DNA of 64,000 nucleotides from Pararge aegeria (GCF_905163445.1 NC_053191.1:16988001-17052000); one strand, 5' to 3'; shown: positions 1 through 12,359, numbered from the stretch's first letter. Translations and numbers: made by a program. Notes: a model not told the origin generated them from the letters alone.

Positions 1-43
1 ATATTAAAGAAGTTTCACTTCAAAAGAAAAAAAATACAATTCT

Positions 44-130
44 TTCAAGCAGGCCTAAGTAGTACCTACCTACTCTATAGGCACTTTTGAAAACGTCAAT
101 TCTGTCAGTTTTTAGTGAGTCTGTTTGTTT
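44..130 (+). repeat. Dispersed repeat family U2
   Basis: TTTCAAGCAGGCCTAAG and GGCACTTTTGAAAACGTCAA. Same family at 4335-4425, 23630-23880, 38905-39005, 39090-39160 and 51635-51690. A minus copy is at 36140-36285 (TGACGTTTCAAAAGTGTATA). Probably a LINE or SINE tail; class unknown. Confidence 0.5.
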
Positions 131-294
131 CGACGATATAACTTCTAAGTATTCTTAATATAACTTCATGCTTAGACTACAAATTAAGTGAACATAAAAT
201 TTATCAGTAGGTAAACATATAATTGTTGAAACGGTGTCGGTGAGATAAGTTGAGAATTTCACAGTCGACTATAACGAGTGCCTTAAGTTACGAC

Positions 295-500
295 ATATCG
301 TATGCAATGGTCAACAGTTAGTCCGGTAGCTTTACATTTATACATTGTAAAGTCAACATCTCCTGAGGATGCTCCGGTACCATTGCTGAAGGTCTGCTTG
401 GTGTGGCGTATAAAGACTAAAAAAATTAAAAAATTACACCATACAGATTCTCCTGCCTTTCGCAGAGTATAGCAAGTTAAGCTTAAATTTCATAATAGTA
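295..500 (-). repeat. Dispersed repeat family U1
   Basis: AAAGTCAACATCTCCTGAGG and ACACCATACAGATTCTCCTG recur at 15815-16070, 31515-31735, 33290-33525 and 40570-40795. Class unknown. Confidence 0.55.
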
Positions 501-1450
501 TGCAGGTGAAAACAAGGAAATTGATAGGTATCGACGACGATATTGTGGAAAAAAAAAATCTTGTGAAAAAAATTCGGCATTTTGGATTTGAAATTTATCA
601 TAATTTACCCATACCCATATCGAGGGGGTTGTGCAAAAATATTTCCATTTTGTGGCGGCGGCCATTTTGAACCCATTTCCATCGAACATAGCTAAGAATA
701 CTACCGTCTTAGTCACCTTGAAAAAAATCTAAATCGGTTCAAAATCAATATTTCTTTTTGAACAATCCTTCAGGGAACTTATATTTTGAAAATTAGATTT
801 ATCACAAAACGAACATGGATCGAATCGCAGGCAACCGCTAGTATATAAAATTTAAAACCACATACTAGGTCACTATAACACCAAACAGCAGACGAATTTC
901 CTGTTCGATTTTGTGCAAACCTGAATCTAAAAAGTACATTTAAAGAGTGAAAAGCAAAGCAAGGCGCGATAAAAAAAAAACATCTATGTGCATTATTAAA
1001 GGCAAAAGCAAATAAAAACTCGCGCAGTAACTGAATACATCTGATAGACAATAGAAACTATTTGAATACCGTACAGGTACATTTTGCCACACCAACGACC
1101 CGCCTATTATCCCACGGTATCAATAGGATCCCATCCGACCACCTCACATCATCGCGTATACCATTCGACCTTGGAATTATATTAATAATAAAATTATCGC
1201 GTGACCCAATGCACCAACATTTCAAACAATGAAGCACGCGACGTTATTTAAGGGCGTTAAAAAACATTTTTCCATATAAATAAACGTCTATGGGGAGTGG
1301 TTTTAAAATATTTTGACTGACCCAAAAAAATATAAAACGTTACTCACTACTACCTTCCTTCCTGATATTTGAACAGTGAAAACCCTCCATGTTCTTATCC
1401 TTTTTTTTTGTTGACGGGGGGGAAATCGCCTGAATACGATATACCCGAAT
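500..1450. other. Gene-free, A+T-rich; nothing recognised
   Basis: Short open frames only, no splice-consistent coding, no terminal repeats seen. Confidence 0.5.
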
Positions 1451-1870
1451 TGTATAAAATTGGGTTATGTGGGATTTCTTCCTACTAAAACCCCCTCATT
1501 GGCCGGCCTCAGCACATGAAGGGATACTCCGGGATCTTCTAAGAACGCATCTATGCCTCCCTTGTACGCCCATTGGGCAAGACCGGGGAAAAAAACGCTT
1601 TTTAAAATTTATTTGTCTGGCTGCGGGCCACGGCAGCCTGTGCCACATCGAAAATGACGTCTTCCCGGGGCCACATAGGATATTGAAGAGTGGAAGGTCA
1701 AATCCTCCGAGACCGCTTCTAAACCCCAAATTCCCTTCGCCTGGGACAATTAAGTGCGCGGATCTAGCTTGTTGCTATCGTGACCTTGGCGCTTTCTTCT
1801 CCGGGCGGGATAAGCTCTCTCTCTAGATCCCGCTCTGCAGCCTCCCTTTTCAACATAACTGTTTCCCAGA
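1450..1870. mobile_element. GC-rich degraded transposon-like island
   Basis: Composition is sharply richer in G+C than the flanks. Frames on both strands are open for 77-119 codons but read as proline/arginine-rich nonsense without a domain. Probably a decayed LINE fragment on the minus strand; the family was not recognised. Confidence 0.35.
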
Positions 1871-1889
1871 AGGAGACCGCTATATCCAA

Positions 1890-2165
1890 CACTAATCTAT
1901 CTATCTATATATATAAAAGATAAAGTGTGTGGGTATGTTCCGTATAGGCTCCGAAACGGCTGGACTGTTAATATTAATTGATAAACATTTAGTTAAAAAT
2001 CTTGTATTAACAATAGTGTATGGCCATAAAGGATTTTTATTATTATTATTATCACTAACCCGTCTTCCCAGCGTTGTGATTATGGGTTTTAGTTCATCAG
2101 TGGACTGTTACAGGCTATTGATGAATTGGACGAAATTTTTGGGGCGGAAGTAAAAAGTCGTCGTT
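1890..2165 (+). mobile_element. Helitron-like 5' fragment
   Basis: TCTATCTATATATATAAAAG followed by GTGTGTGGGTATGTTCCGTA and CCGAAACGGCTGGAC, the same family as 33525-33935. The 3' end was not recognised. Confidence 0.55.
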
Positions 2166-2424
2166 TCTAAAAACACTTATCGCTAAAGGAAAGTTTACAG
2201 AGCGGACTCGCGACGTTTTAAAAATTCTCAAGGTTTCTAGAATACTTGCATTGTTATTGTATTGTTGAATGCTTACGAGTGTGATCGCTCATTTGCCCGG
2301 GTTCCAACCGACTTTTAATAAAGGTGGAGTTTCCAAAAATAACAATTGTATCTATAGATACTTATTATAAAACTGTAACTGGTGAAATTCTGTACATTGA
2401 ATATACTATGAATTTTTTAGTTAT

Positions 2425-2500
2425 TTTTGAAGGAGATTTTTCTTCATTTTGTACCATCTGCATACCCTGTGCATACCCTCTATGCTCGCCACTGCGTGGA
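2425..2500 (+). mobile_element. hAT MITE 3' fragment
   Basis: GCATACCCTCTATGCTCGCC followed by ACTG matches the right end of the MITE at 49557-49760. Confidence 0.55.
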
Positions 2501-2608
2501 CCTCAGAATTGGCTTTACATCTGCGCTCGTAAACAATTATTAATCTTACCACGGGAACTATTGAGAGATCGCTTTAGAAAGTACATGTCCTTTTCCATAG
2601 CATAAGTG

Positions 2609-2751
2609 CAGTGGCGTGCACTTGATACATGCACAAAAGCTCTGCATACCCTAAATTTTTTGTATAACTCATTAATGCGAAGGATTGTTCCATTTTATGG
2701 CATCTGCCTTCTTTATGCATACCCTGGTCAAAAACTCTGTGCACGCCACTG
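2609..2751 (+). mobile_element. hAT-type MITE with exact 8-bp TSD
   Basis: Terminal inverted repeats are CAGTGGCGTGCA and TGTGCACGCCACTG. Flanks are CATAAGTG at 2601-2608 and again at 2752-2759. An 8-bp duplication and CAG-type ends point to the hAT superfamily. 143 bp, no coding. Confidence 0.8.
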
Positions 2752-2849
2752 CATAAGTGACATGCGTACCAAATTTCAGACCTTTCTGCCCGCGGCTTAG
2801 CTCGTAAACAATTTTCATTTTCCCTCGGGACCCACTTAAGGAATCGGAA

Positions 2850-2975
2850 TAAAAGGTAGCTTATTTTCTATACGATGTCAAAGGCTACATGCATGCCAAA
2901 TTTCGTCCAAATACGTTTTTGCGTGATTGGGTAACAAACATCCACACTTTTGCATTTGTAATATCAGTAGGATTA
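2850..2975 (-). mobile_element. Helitron-like 5' fragment
   Basis: Reads on the minus strand as TCCTACTGATATTACAAATG, then AAAGTGTGGATGTTTGTTAC and 'TTTGGACGAAATTTGGCATG'. Similar to 39341-39675. Confidence 0.5.
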
Positions 2976-4130
2976 GAATTAAATTATAAATAGTAAATCA
3001 TATTGTTAACAGGAAACCCGAGAAAAGCAAACTTTTTAGAAACTTGCCAACTATGTCAGCCGCTAGCAAGGTTAGCACACGTTCACGTCTAAATCATTAT
3101 ACTGCAACAGTACTGCAGTGTGTTTAAATTTTCTGGTCCGAGTGCCAATAACGCTCGGATATTGTTTGCGCGTGCTCTAAAACTTACATCACATAAGTAA
3201 TTGGTATATTTACCGGAAAAAAAATTCTGAGCATCAAAAAGGGGAAAAAAATAATCATCTGGACCGAATCTTGGCCTTCTGGTTTCGGGACGTCATATTT
3301 CCCACCTATTAGCAACATAAACAACCTTATACATTGTGGCGAAATTTACCTTCGTATTCTTTTAATACCGTCTACTAAACAGTGAAAATAAACTTTACTC
3401 ACAATACTTTAAATTCTAAAATCCCTATCCATCCCTGCCAGGACTTGGGACCTTTAGTCATAAGGTCACAGCGCTAACTATTCCGCCAGTATCAGCTTCT
3501 TGTTGTTTATTTATTAACGAACCAACGAAAAATATATTTTTCTAGGGAAATAATAATTACAATCCAAAATTAATATTTACAATAAATATAAGCCGTCTAA
3601 CTGTTCACTTATGGGCATGGCACCCAAAATGCTGGCGCTATTGCCCAGCATATCAGCTTCTTAATAAAATTGATTTGCAATTTTAAGAATTCAATAATAA
3701 TTCGTAGTTATTTTATCGAATAGTTTATAGAAATAATATTTGACTTAAACACAATTTTAGTTTCATAACTATTAGTTAACATTTTAATAGCGCGAGAAAC
3801 GTTTGGTTTAGTTATTTCAATTAATATAAGATAAATTGTTATTTGAGAGATGTTTTATTAAATTGAATACACAACAATTAATATTTGAGCTGTGACTTTT
3901 AGTAGGTGATTCAAGCAATTAAGAATACCTTCTGTTTTGAGATATTTTTCGAAAAGAGGTGGTTTCGAAAACTGTTAATTAAAATATCCCTATACCTCCT
4001 GCTTCTGATTTATGATGACCGCGTAGTGTTTATGCTAGGGAGGTCGTCAAAGACCGTGTTTTTAGGATACTCCATCTTCTGACGATGCACTGGTTTTCGA
4101 GTGCCTTAATACCCCATCACCGTTAGCATA
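2976..4130. other. Gene-free, A+T-rich; nothing recognised
   Basis: No coding or clear repeat signature. A GGCACCCAAAATGCTGGCGC-like piece recurs loosely near 12137. Confidence 0.45.
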
Positions 4131-4549
4131 GGCAGGACAGGAGACAAAAGTTATATCCCCTGTTAAAACACGGAATTAAGAACATACAGAAACCGTGTAC
4201 ACGACTTATATTGAAGCATCAAAAACTACTCCACTTTAGTTGCGATTCTCGAACAAACGGTAAGTCACTTCATACAATTTAGCAGTTGATGGCTAATTAT
4301 TTTACCTCTAATGTTCAAATTTAAAATTAATTTTTTTCAAGTAGGCCTACTTTATAAGCACTTTTGAAACGAAAAGTAGGTCTGTATGTAGTGACTCTAC
4401 CACCGGTTCGGAATGCAGAGCAGTGCGCGGGGCGTTTTCATTTGTTTTGGACATGATGCACTGCATACAAAAATGGCTGAATGAGGATTCTGTATGTTAT
4501 TAATTCTATGGGTTAAAATTTATGTGTCCGAAAGAAGTTTACTCCTGTT

Positions 4550-4672
4550 ATTTTTATGCATATATTATTTGGATATTATTTCCACCCGTGCGCTAATGCT
4601 CGGAGAGTCGATAAGGCTGTTCGAGAACATAGCACTGTGTCCTGTCCCCGGGGAGAAAAATGTCTCCTGCGC
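4550..4672 (-). mobile_element. MITE fragment, GGCAGGAGACAA family
   Basis: TGCATATATTATTTGGATAT and AAAAATGTCTCCTGCGC match the family. Another piece, CAGGAGACAAAAGTTATATC, is near 4137. Confidence 0.45.
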
Positions 4673-5250
4673 TTCATTTGCAGCACGCCTGGTTCTCTCT
4701 CGAGGAGCAATGGAGACAAGTGACCTTGATTGGTTTGCCTTAGCTTATCGACGCGTATATAACCGAAATTACAGACAAGTACACACACAACTTGCAGTAT
4801 CAAGTACCGCCATATTAGGCAATGTCGTATAAAAGTAGGTTTTTGTGCACTAAGGTATTTATATAATAATTCTTTAAAATGTATGGTTAGTCTAAGAGCT
4901 GTAAATAAGTTAATTCATGCATAGTAGTTTGACCGATTTAAGACCGATTTCTTCGACCTATTTAGGCAGTTTTTAGTCATTCGAATTAAAAGATTATGAG
5001 AAATCATCTTGCAATCGAAATGTACAAAGTCATAGTTTTTACACGTTAAACATCAGCCTACCTACTGAAAAAAATCACTTTAGTATTGAGGCAGTTAAAA
5101 GTTAAGTTTCTTCTCACTAACATTATATCCACAAGAGTTACCTTTCAACGCTTGGCATAAGTGTTTTAAGGGGATTTAAAAGCTGATCGCTTAAAAATAG
5201 GTCTTTTAACGGGCTTTTAAAGTCATTAACAGTCTTTTACGTCTTTGTGA

Positions 5251-5504
5251 CGGCCGATTGGCACAGTGGGCCGCGACCCTGCTTTCTGAGTCCGAGGCCG
5301 TCCGTGGCTTCGATTCCCACAACTGGAAAAAGTTTGAGAGATGAACATGAATGTCTTTCAGTGTCTGGGTATTTAGCTGTATATTATAAGTATTTTATGT
5401 ATATTAATCAGTCATTTTAGTACCCATAACACAAGCTACGCTTACTTTGGGGCTAGATGGCGATGTGCGTGCTGTCCTAGTATATTTATTTATTTATTTA
5501 TTTT
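5251..5504 (+). mobile_element. S1 SINE, near full length
   Basis: The tRNA-like head CGGCCGATTGGCACAGTGGG carries an A-box-like motif, and CGATTCCCACAACTGG follows. The body is common to all S1 copies, and it ends in a (TATT)n tail. Confidence 0.7.
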
Positions 5505-5851
5505 ACTTGTGATTTGTTACCAAAGAAAGCGATACAACCGCATTGAACAAATCGTTCAACACTCTCAGACTATATCCTTTATAATGAGTTTATAAGCTGC
5601 AAGGCCGACCACATGAATGTAATTTATTGGCAGTTTAAGATGTAGGATAAGTTTCAAGTAGTTGGAAAACAGTTTTACAAGTTACAAACGTAAATAGTTA
5701 TGATAGCAGAACCCCTGTACAAATTTTCATCCCTTTCGGGGATGGATTTTAGAAAAATCATGTGAAAAGGCGTCTGTAGGGCTGTGTTAATGAACGTGGC
5801 ATAATTCGGAATAGTTATTAAGTATATCTATTCTAATATTACAAACATGAA

Positions 5852-6165
5852 GCGGTGATAGCCGATAGTCGGTGCCGAGTTCGAATGCGCAGCACGCACC
5901 TTTAACTTTGCTAAGTTATGTGCGTTTTAAGTAATTAGAAATATCACATGCTTCGGCGGTGAATAAAAACATCACGAGGAAACCTGCATGCCTGAGAGTT
6001 ACGGCTAATGTATATAATGTTCTCAAAGGTATGTGAAGTCCACCAATCCGCACTGGGCCAGCGTGGTGGACTACGTTCTTATACCCTTAGAGGTTCGTGC
6101 TGGGTTTCGAACTCGGCCCCCTGGAAGTGAAGTCGAGCTCCTACCCACTGCGCTATCGCCGCTTA
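5852..6165 (+). mobile_element. S2 SINE with tRNA-like heads at both ends
   Basis: Left head AGCGGTGATAGCCG... with GAGTTCGAATG. The body has GTCCACCAATCCGCACTGGG. The right end (6095-6163) is a second head in the opposite strand (TTTCGAACTCGG...GCGCTATCGCCGCTT). Confidence 0.6.
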
Positions 6166-6169
6166 AAAT

Positions 6170-6830
6170 AAAACTTATGTTAACAATTTTTGACTCTGTA
6201 GTGGGTCTTTGAAGTATGGTTTTAATAAAACTGCTCAAAATAACGAAAATGTTAGGACGAGGTCTGGACTGCTCTTTGAAGTAGGCACTCAACTGCTGAA
6301 GGCTTTGTTTTAAAAATTCAACGGATATTAAAGGGTCGACATGTTAAAAGGGTCCAAGGCCCGTCCCTTGGACCGGAGCGACCCGGCCGGTCGGATTTCA
6401 CTAGTCGGCGATCGTTTGATGTAGGGTTTTGATATAAATACGTAATTAGCGCACGTAATAGGTTTGATATTGCAGCTTTTTTTGAAGTACTTCTTTTGAT
6501 GGAGAAAAATGACGAGAGTGAATTTTTACGATGCGCGCCCACACCGACGCCTGAATTCTACATCGTGAAGTTAGCTCTAGGTTGCATGAAAATTGATAAC
6601 TATGTTCCGGTTGTATATTCTAGTATTTTTATAATTAGAACACGTGTTTCGTAACAGTACAAACAGTGTGAATAAATAAATATTATTACGTTAATAAAAC
6701 CTTTATTTATTTAAATAAATTCTTTTTGATTAACTTTAATATATATCGTTAATCAGTACTGAATTTGAGTTATTTTTTTTCTCCATACGCCAAAGAAGTT
6801 TAACTTCTGACGCGTGTGTCTAAGTACACA
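6170..6830. other. Gene-free stretch with a GC-rich island
   Basis: A GC-rich piece (about 6340-6420, GGTCCAAGGCCCGTCCCTTG) has short inverted matches. No family recognised. Confidence 0.4.
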
Positions 6831-7064
6831 CACTCTTTTTTACTCACTACAAGCTAGCCCTTGACTTAAATCTCACCAGGTGGTTAGGGGTATATCGTAG
6901 TTGTCTCAAACATTTTTTTTATGGTATAAATTTATGTAGACAGCCTCACCTCGTGGTAGGTGGGAAACCATGGCCTATAAACAGAGCAACACTTCGCAGG
7001 ACATGAAAGGATCACATTCTACAAAATGTTGCCTATGTCCCTCTGTAGAACAAAAGTAATTATT

Positions 7065-7275
7065 TAAATCGGTTATAATTTGTCGGAGTTATGGTGTAAA
7101 ATCGTCAAACACTCATCCCCTCTCTTAAAGGAACCGAGCTTAATGTCTGGATAAAAAGTATCCTATATTACTTCTAACACTTCCAAAAATATGTGTACAA
7201 AGTTTCATGAGGATCGGTTAAGTAGTTTTTGCGTGAAAGCGTAACAAACAAACTTACATTGACATTTATAATATA
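7065..7275 (-). mobile_element. Helitron-like element fragment
   Basis: On the minus strand it has AATGTAAGTTTGTTTGTTAC, TAACCGATCCTCATGAAAC and the AGTTATAAC-type block shared with 16095 and 32332. It abuts a perfect palindrome at 7275. Confidence 0.6.
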
Positions 7276-7317
7276 AATCAATGATAGACTATAATCCCTA
7301 TAGTCTATCATTGATTT
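7275..7317. repeat. Perfect 19-bp inverted repeat, 5-bp loop
   Basis: The arm 7275-7293 is the exact reverse complement of 7299-7317; the loop is ATCCC. It looks like an inverted duplication at the end of the adjacent Helitron-like fragment. Confidence 0.9.
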
Positions 7318-7319
7318 AA

Positions 7320-8280
7320 CAATATTTTTAGCCTTTTATTTTCATCATTGTTAAATTAATATATAAAAAAAACACTTTACAGTACAGTTTTAAAAAAACA
7401 ATATAAAAAAAACAAACCTTTAAGTGGTCGCGTAACCTAACGAAGTATCTGTTATTTTTAGTTAGGTATAAATATCTTAATTATGATAAGTGAATGTGCT
7501 CGCGTACATTAAACTTAATTGGCACGGAACAAGATTATTACTTATATTATAAGTTACATTTACGGAAGAGTGAAAGTTTTTTTTTTTTCTTAATTTCCGT
7601 ACTTACGGATGCTCGCAACTCGGTCAACTCACAGTGTCGGAAACGTAAAAAGCCATAGAAAAAACTTTCCCATATCTTTTACCTATATTATATTTTCATA
7701 ACCTTTAAAAGTAACCTATTTTCCTCTACTGATCTATGTAACTCGTCAAAATCAGTGCAGCCGAAAAATAGATGGAAAATTTTATTTTATGATTTAATAA
7801 AGAGTATGATATAAACCAACATCAACACGTTACTATAATATAAACCAAATACACGTTAATATAACCAAATACCTGTTTAAATAATCATATCAGTAAATAA
7901 TTGCAAAAATATGATTTGGGAGTATAGATTCAATTAACTGCTTTGTAACATATATTGTGAAACCTTTCCGTCTGCTTTAAACTCGTGGTCACTTCTCATA
8001 TCTATACAAAGTTTACGAGTAATGCAACCGCCCGCGCCGCTGACAAAAGTCAAAACATGTGTTTCGTATTTAAACAACCGGTTTTACCAACCTGTCTGAA
8101 AACATGCTAAAAATTGGGGCAGGTGCCTTGAAGACAAACTGACATAAATCCAATATTAAGAGGGGGTTGAAAATTACAGCCAAAACCTACACTTTGTAGG
8201 TAATCTGCTTAGAACTAACACAGAATTAGGTATGATTTGAAGTCAGCATCTTATAACTGGAAAGTAACCAAATTAAGGTT
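7320..8280. other. Gene-free, A+T-rich; nothing recognised
   Basis: No coding, RNA or terminal repeats identified. Confidence 0.45.
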
Positions 8281-8282
8281 TA

Positions 8283-8482
8283 ATCTTCTCCGGGAGGCTA
8301 GTTACCACCTTACCGTCAAATACGCGCTCCGGTACACTGTCGCGTAAAAACCAATTAGCGGTACGAGTTTAATAAGACTGCCATACGTTGGGGTGGCAGG
8401 GGTATGGCAGTTAAAGGTCAGCCCGTTTCCGCCTAAGACTGCATCTTCACTTACCAGCTGGTGAGATTACTTACCAGTAAAA
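8283..8482 (+). mobile_element. S3 SINE body
   Basis: GGCTAGTTACCACCTTACCG, GGTAAGTAATCTCACC in antisense and CCTAAGACTGCATCTTCACT are S3 markers. Confidence 0.55.
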
Positions 8483-8484
8483 TG

Positions 8485-9515
8485 AGAGCACTTAAAAGAA
8501 ATAGAAAAAAATCAGGTCCTGTTGACTCAAAAGGTATATATGGAAACAAAACGAACGCTGCCTTAACAATAAGAGATATTATAAATATGATCGATTTCTA
8601 CAGAAAACTTGTATAGCTTGATAATGCCTACAAAAAAGTCTGTATAACTTTTATATCAAATGTAATTTGTGTAATTTCAAATCTCAACCTGGGTGGGCTG
8701 CTAGGCTTCTGGAGTAGCGAGCAACAACAGTGAAGTCGGGAAATGGCACAGTGAGAAGAAGAAGGACAGATCAACACAACAAGATGCTAATGCCAAAACA
8801 TAAAAAAAAAGTTGGTTGATTACTTCTACTATTTATTTGGAAATGAGTGTGCATGAAGAGAAAATTATATTGCTGTTTATATACCTCATACATACCGTAG
8901 GTACAAACATTAAGGATATTGTATGTAAAGGTGCTATAAATAGCAAGATTTATGTTTCCTCTGAGTGATAACTTGGAAACTGTTTCACATTACAATTGAA
9001 ATAAACAGGTTCTGCGGTTATATTATTACCAACTGTTATTTAAATTGCAAAGTTTGTGTATATGTCCTTTCAGGTCAAATTAACTGAAGTGAAGTGTAGA
9101 AATTAAATGATGATTGATGTATTTGCATAACTTGAAACAGCCACCCAGACCAGTTTAAATATTTTTTTTTCATATTTACAGTACTCTTAATGTGAAAAAG
9201 GTTTTAAGGCAAAGAAGAATTGGAACAAATCTTAAAAAGTATAGAAATAAAGATTGATAAAATGTAATAAAGATTGTTCAATAAATTCCAAAAGGAGGGG
9301 AGATAGAGCTAAAATGTATTATATAAGATTATGTACCATTGTGCTGGTCCGATTATGGGAACTGACATTGACGGGAACCCTCCCTATGATAAGAGAATAA
9401 GAGTTTCAGTTTATCTCTTGTTTTATGCAAAATCTAGTCTTATGATTAAAATGTTAATGTAAAAGGTTAAAAATGTGAATGATAAAGAGGAGAATGGAGA
9501 GCTGGAGAAGTCACT
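8485..9515. other. Gene-free, A+T-rich; nothing recognised
   Basis: No coding, RNA or terminal repeats identified. Confidence 0.45.
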
Positions 9516-9516
9516 C

Positions 9517-9764
9517 CAGCATGGCTAGTATGGGCAGGAGACAATTATTTCCCTGGGGAAATTATAATAAATTATCTTCCCCCATATCATCTCTCAGAGC
9601 ACTAGCGGCACAAGTGGAAATAATATCTAAATAATATATGTGTAATAATAAACGGGGGTAAACTTCTCCAATTCCATGTTCCCGTCCTTTAGCATGTGGC
9701 CACATTAAATAAATCCCTTGTCAGGGGATATAATTTTTGTCTCCTGCCAGTGCTAGCCCAGCTG
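9517..9764 (+). mobile_element. MITE with about 30-bp imperfect terminal inverted repeats (GGCAGGAGACAA family)
   Basis: The left end CAGCATGGCTAGTATGGGCA pairs with the right end TGCCAGTGCTAGCCCAGCTG, followed inward by GGAGACAA and TTGTCTCC. No clear target duplication. Confidence 0.65.
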
Positions 9765-10447
9765 AGAGTTATCTAAGCTATTTATACTGGTACAAAATTT
9801 ATTCTGATGATGGTAGTAATACTTATCATATAATATGTGGGAAGTGTGAGGGCAGTTATTTCAGGGCAACGTCGCGCAATGACTTTTTATTTTGCAATTC
9901 AGATAGTAAGACCCAATTTACTTGATTTAAAGCTGTAATTCGAGTATGTTTTATGGACGAGGTACAAAATTATTTCCAAAAGCGAAACTAATTTATTTAC
10001 GAAATCGGAATACGCGCACTGGCCGCTGCCTGTGGTTAACACGAATTTAATTTATTAATGACGTTTATATAGAAAAATTAAACCCACCCTCAAACATTTA
10101 TTTCAATTTTCACTTACCTACATCATTTAAAAAATAATTATTTTAATAATTTACTGTTTCAAACAACTCATGCATACCTTCTATTAAGGGTAGAATTTTC
10201 TAGTGATTTAGACTACGAGTTATGGACATCGTTAATAAGTTTCAAATAGGATAATATGACCAAATAGCACGGTGCATAAAAAGTTAAAAAAACAAAACCC
10301 ATAGCAAACCTGTTTGCAAAAATATTGCGAATCCTCGAGGCCGGCTCGGCCGAAGCTACTTTTTTTACCCAAAACACTTAGAACGAGACATGTAACGCCG
10401 TCCGACAAATAAATTTATAACAAATAAGTAATAGAAAACGGCACTCA

Positions 10448-10560
10448 CCTGGTTGTTTCAATGTCACTACAGAATGACACTAATATTTAGTAATTTATTT
10501 CACTAGATTCACAGCACACTCGTGAGTCGTGACCCAGCGGGCATTAGCACTCACAATGCA
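10448..10560 (-). other. Possible first exon of a divergent minus-strand gene
   Basis: On the minus strand, ACAACCAG|GTGAGT gives a strong donor at about 10448. Upstream of it is a moderately GC-rich stretch lying 400-500 bp from the putative CKAP2-like first exon. This would make the gap a bidirectional promoter. No minus-strand coding exon is recognisable to the left in this window, so the idea is weak. Confidence 0.25.
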
Positions 10561-10899
10561 GCCAACATGACATAATGACGTAATGATTCCGATCGTTATG
10601 TTGGTGAACTGCTCTTAGTGTTGCTTATATATTAGCACAATTTTCTACCGTTTCCTAAAAGCTTATAATCGATAACAAATGTTTTAACATTAGAATTTAA
10701 TTGGTCAATACTACGATGATCAAAATAAAATGAACAAAATAATTTTACTGTTCCAGCCAATTGGTATTGAAATTATATATTTTGTATCTAACTTTTATTT
10801 TTGAACGCGATCTGTTCGCGATCTCAAAACTTGTTTTGAAAGCGTTTTTTTGAAATGCTAGAGTGCAACTGTCATTATAATCAAAACGGATTTCAAATT

Positions 10900-11000
10900 C
10901 GAACTTAAACTGGCGTATAAAATAAAAATTGTGAAGCGTCTTCGGTTTGTTGTTTGTTAAAACTAAATGTGTTCCGTATTTTCAGTGAATATTCTTTATC
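10900..11000 (+). promoter_or_regulatory. Possible first non-coding exon and promoter region of the CKAP2-like gene
   Basis: The stretch ends in TTCTTTATC|GTAAGTA, a good donor consensus, and contains no coding signal. It lies 1.4 kb upstream of the acceptor that precedes the coding start, so it could be the 5' UTR exon. This rests on one splice-like site only. Confidence 0.3.
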
Positions 11001-12359
11001 GTAAGTAAAATTAATTTACTACACTGTAAACGGCGGATAATTTGAACCGCTGTTGATTTAACTTCCATAGGAGTACCATTTATTGTATTCTGTAAACTAT
11101 ATATTTCATAAAAAACAAGTAAAACCTTTCGCTTTTGTAATTACCTGTTTTAAAAGCTTTTTGTTCTTGTGATATTCTTCCAGTCTGTTCTCTTATTAAT
11201 TCAGTGACAGGAGGGTCACATAATTTCTTTCAGTGACAACAACCAACTGGTTGACTTTTTCGTATAAGACCTTAAATAATGAAATCATTAGATATATCTA
11301 AAGTCAGAATTCAGTAACAATGGCTCTACTTTCTGCTACAACAATAACACAAACCAGTGCAAATGTTTACTAAAAAAAACTTGTTAATCTAGATTCAAAT
11401 ATGAAGGATAGCACTGATGAGTTCCAAGCCCTCAGCAATAGGCTTCTTAATTTAATAAGCATCTGTTAATCCTTGCCTTTTCCTTATACCTATCCCCGAG
11501 AGGTAAATTAAATCATATTAATAACAGACATTTTGATAAATGCAATATAATTACCGCAAGATACATACATTATTTTTTTTCTCTTACGAAAGGTTGGTAA
11601 CTTTCAAGGTTAGTAACTTTATTGACTATTCCAAACAGTGACTTTGTACTCATACTAAATTACTGGCACAGATTATTCAGGATACTTGCCTTTGACCAGG
11701 CCTTCGCTTGCCCCTTTTCAAATGCAGTTATCGCCAACATCTCACTGCAATGTACACATTTTTTATATAATGTACTCATTAGAAGTGCCATAAATATGCC
11801 GATTTGAATAAAGAAATATTTGCCTTAGACTTTATCATCCCTTGAATAATAAGATGAAGCAGGTTATGTTTTGAATTGTGCATCCAAATCTTGTTGGATT
11901 CCATCTATTTGCTAGGCATTAGTTAGTAGCTCAACGTTAAGAGGGATGGATTTATTCTATCTGTTGGACTATAGTCCAATTCCCATCCAGCAGAAGTTAG
12001 AATTTAAACTTTTTCAGTAAGGTTGTTTAAATTAACATTTAAATAATAAGGTGCGAAAAAATAATTATTACTCAAAAAAAATGTATTAGTAGTTAAAAAG
12101 TAATAATATTTACAAAAAATATCTAACTGTCACTTATGTGCCCAAAATGCAGGCTATTGGCCCTTTGAATTGCTAGGATTAGCTGTTGTGCTAAATAAGC
12201 GCCAGCTCTTGGGTCACCAGATGTGAAGACCAAATTTTAAACACTGGATCCAGACATACAACTTACATAACTTTTTATAATATTGTTCACTACCAATACA
12301 TATTATGTATGTTCGCCACCTGGGTTGTGCCTATAGTAACTTTAAACATTTGCTTGTAG
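11001..12359. other. Probable first intron or upstream region of the CKAP2-like gene
   Basis: A+T-rich, no coding. A repeat-like piece (GTGCCCAAAATGCAGGCTAT at about 12137) resembles 3610-3660. Confidence 0.4.

Noticed and set aside
1467..1826. 119-codon open frame
   Set aside because: It lies in a GC-rich decayed repeat island, with no domain and an overlapping open frame on the other strand. Open length follows from composition.
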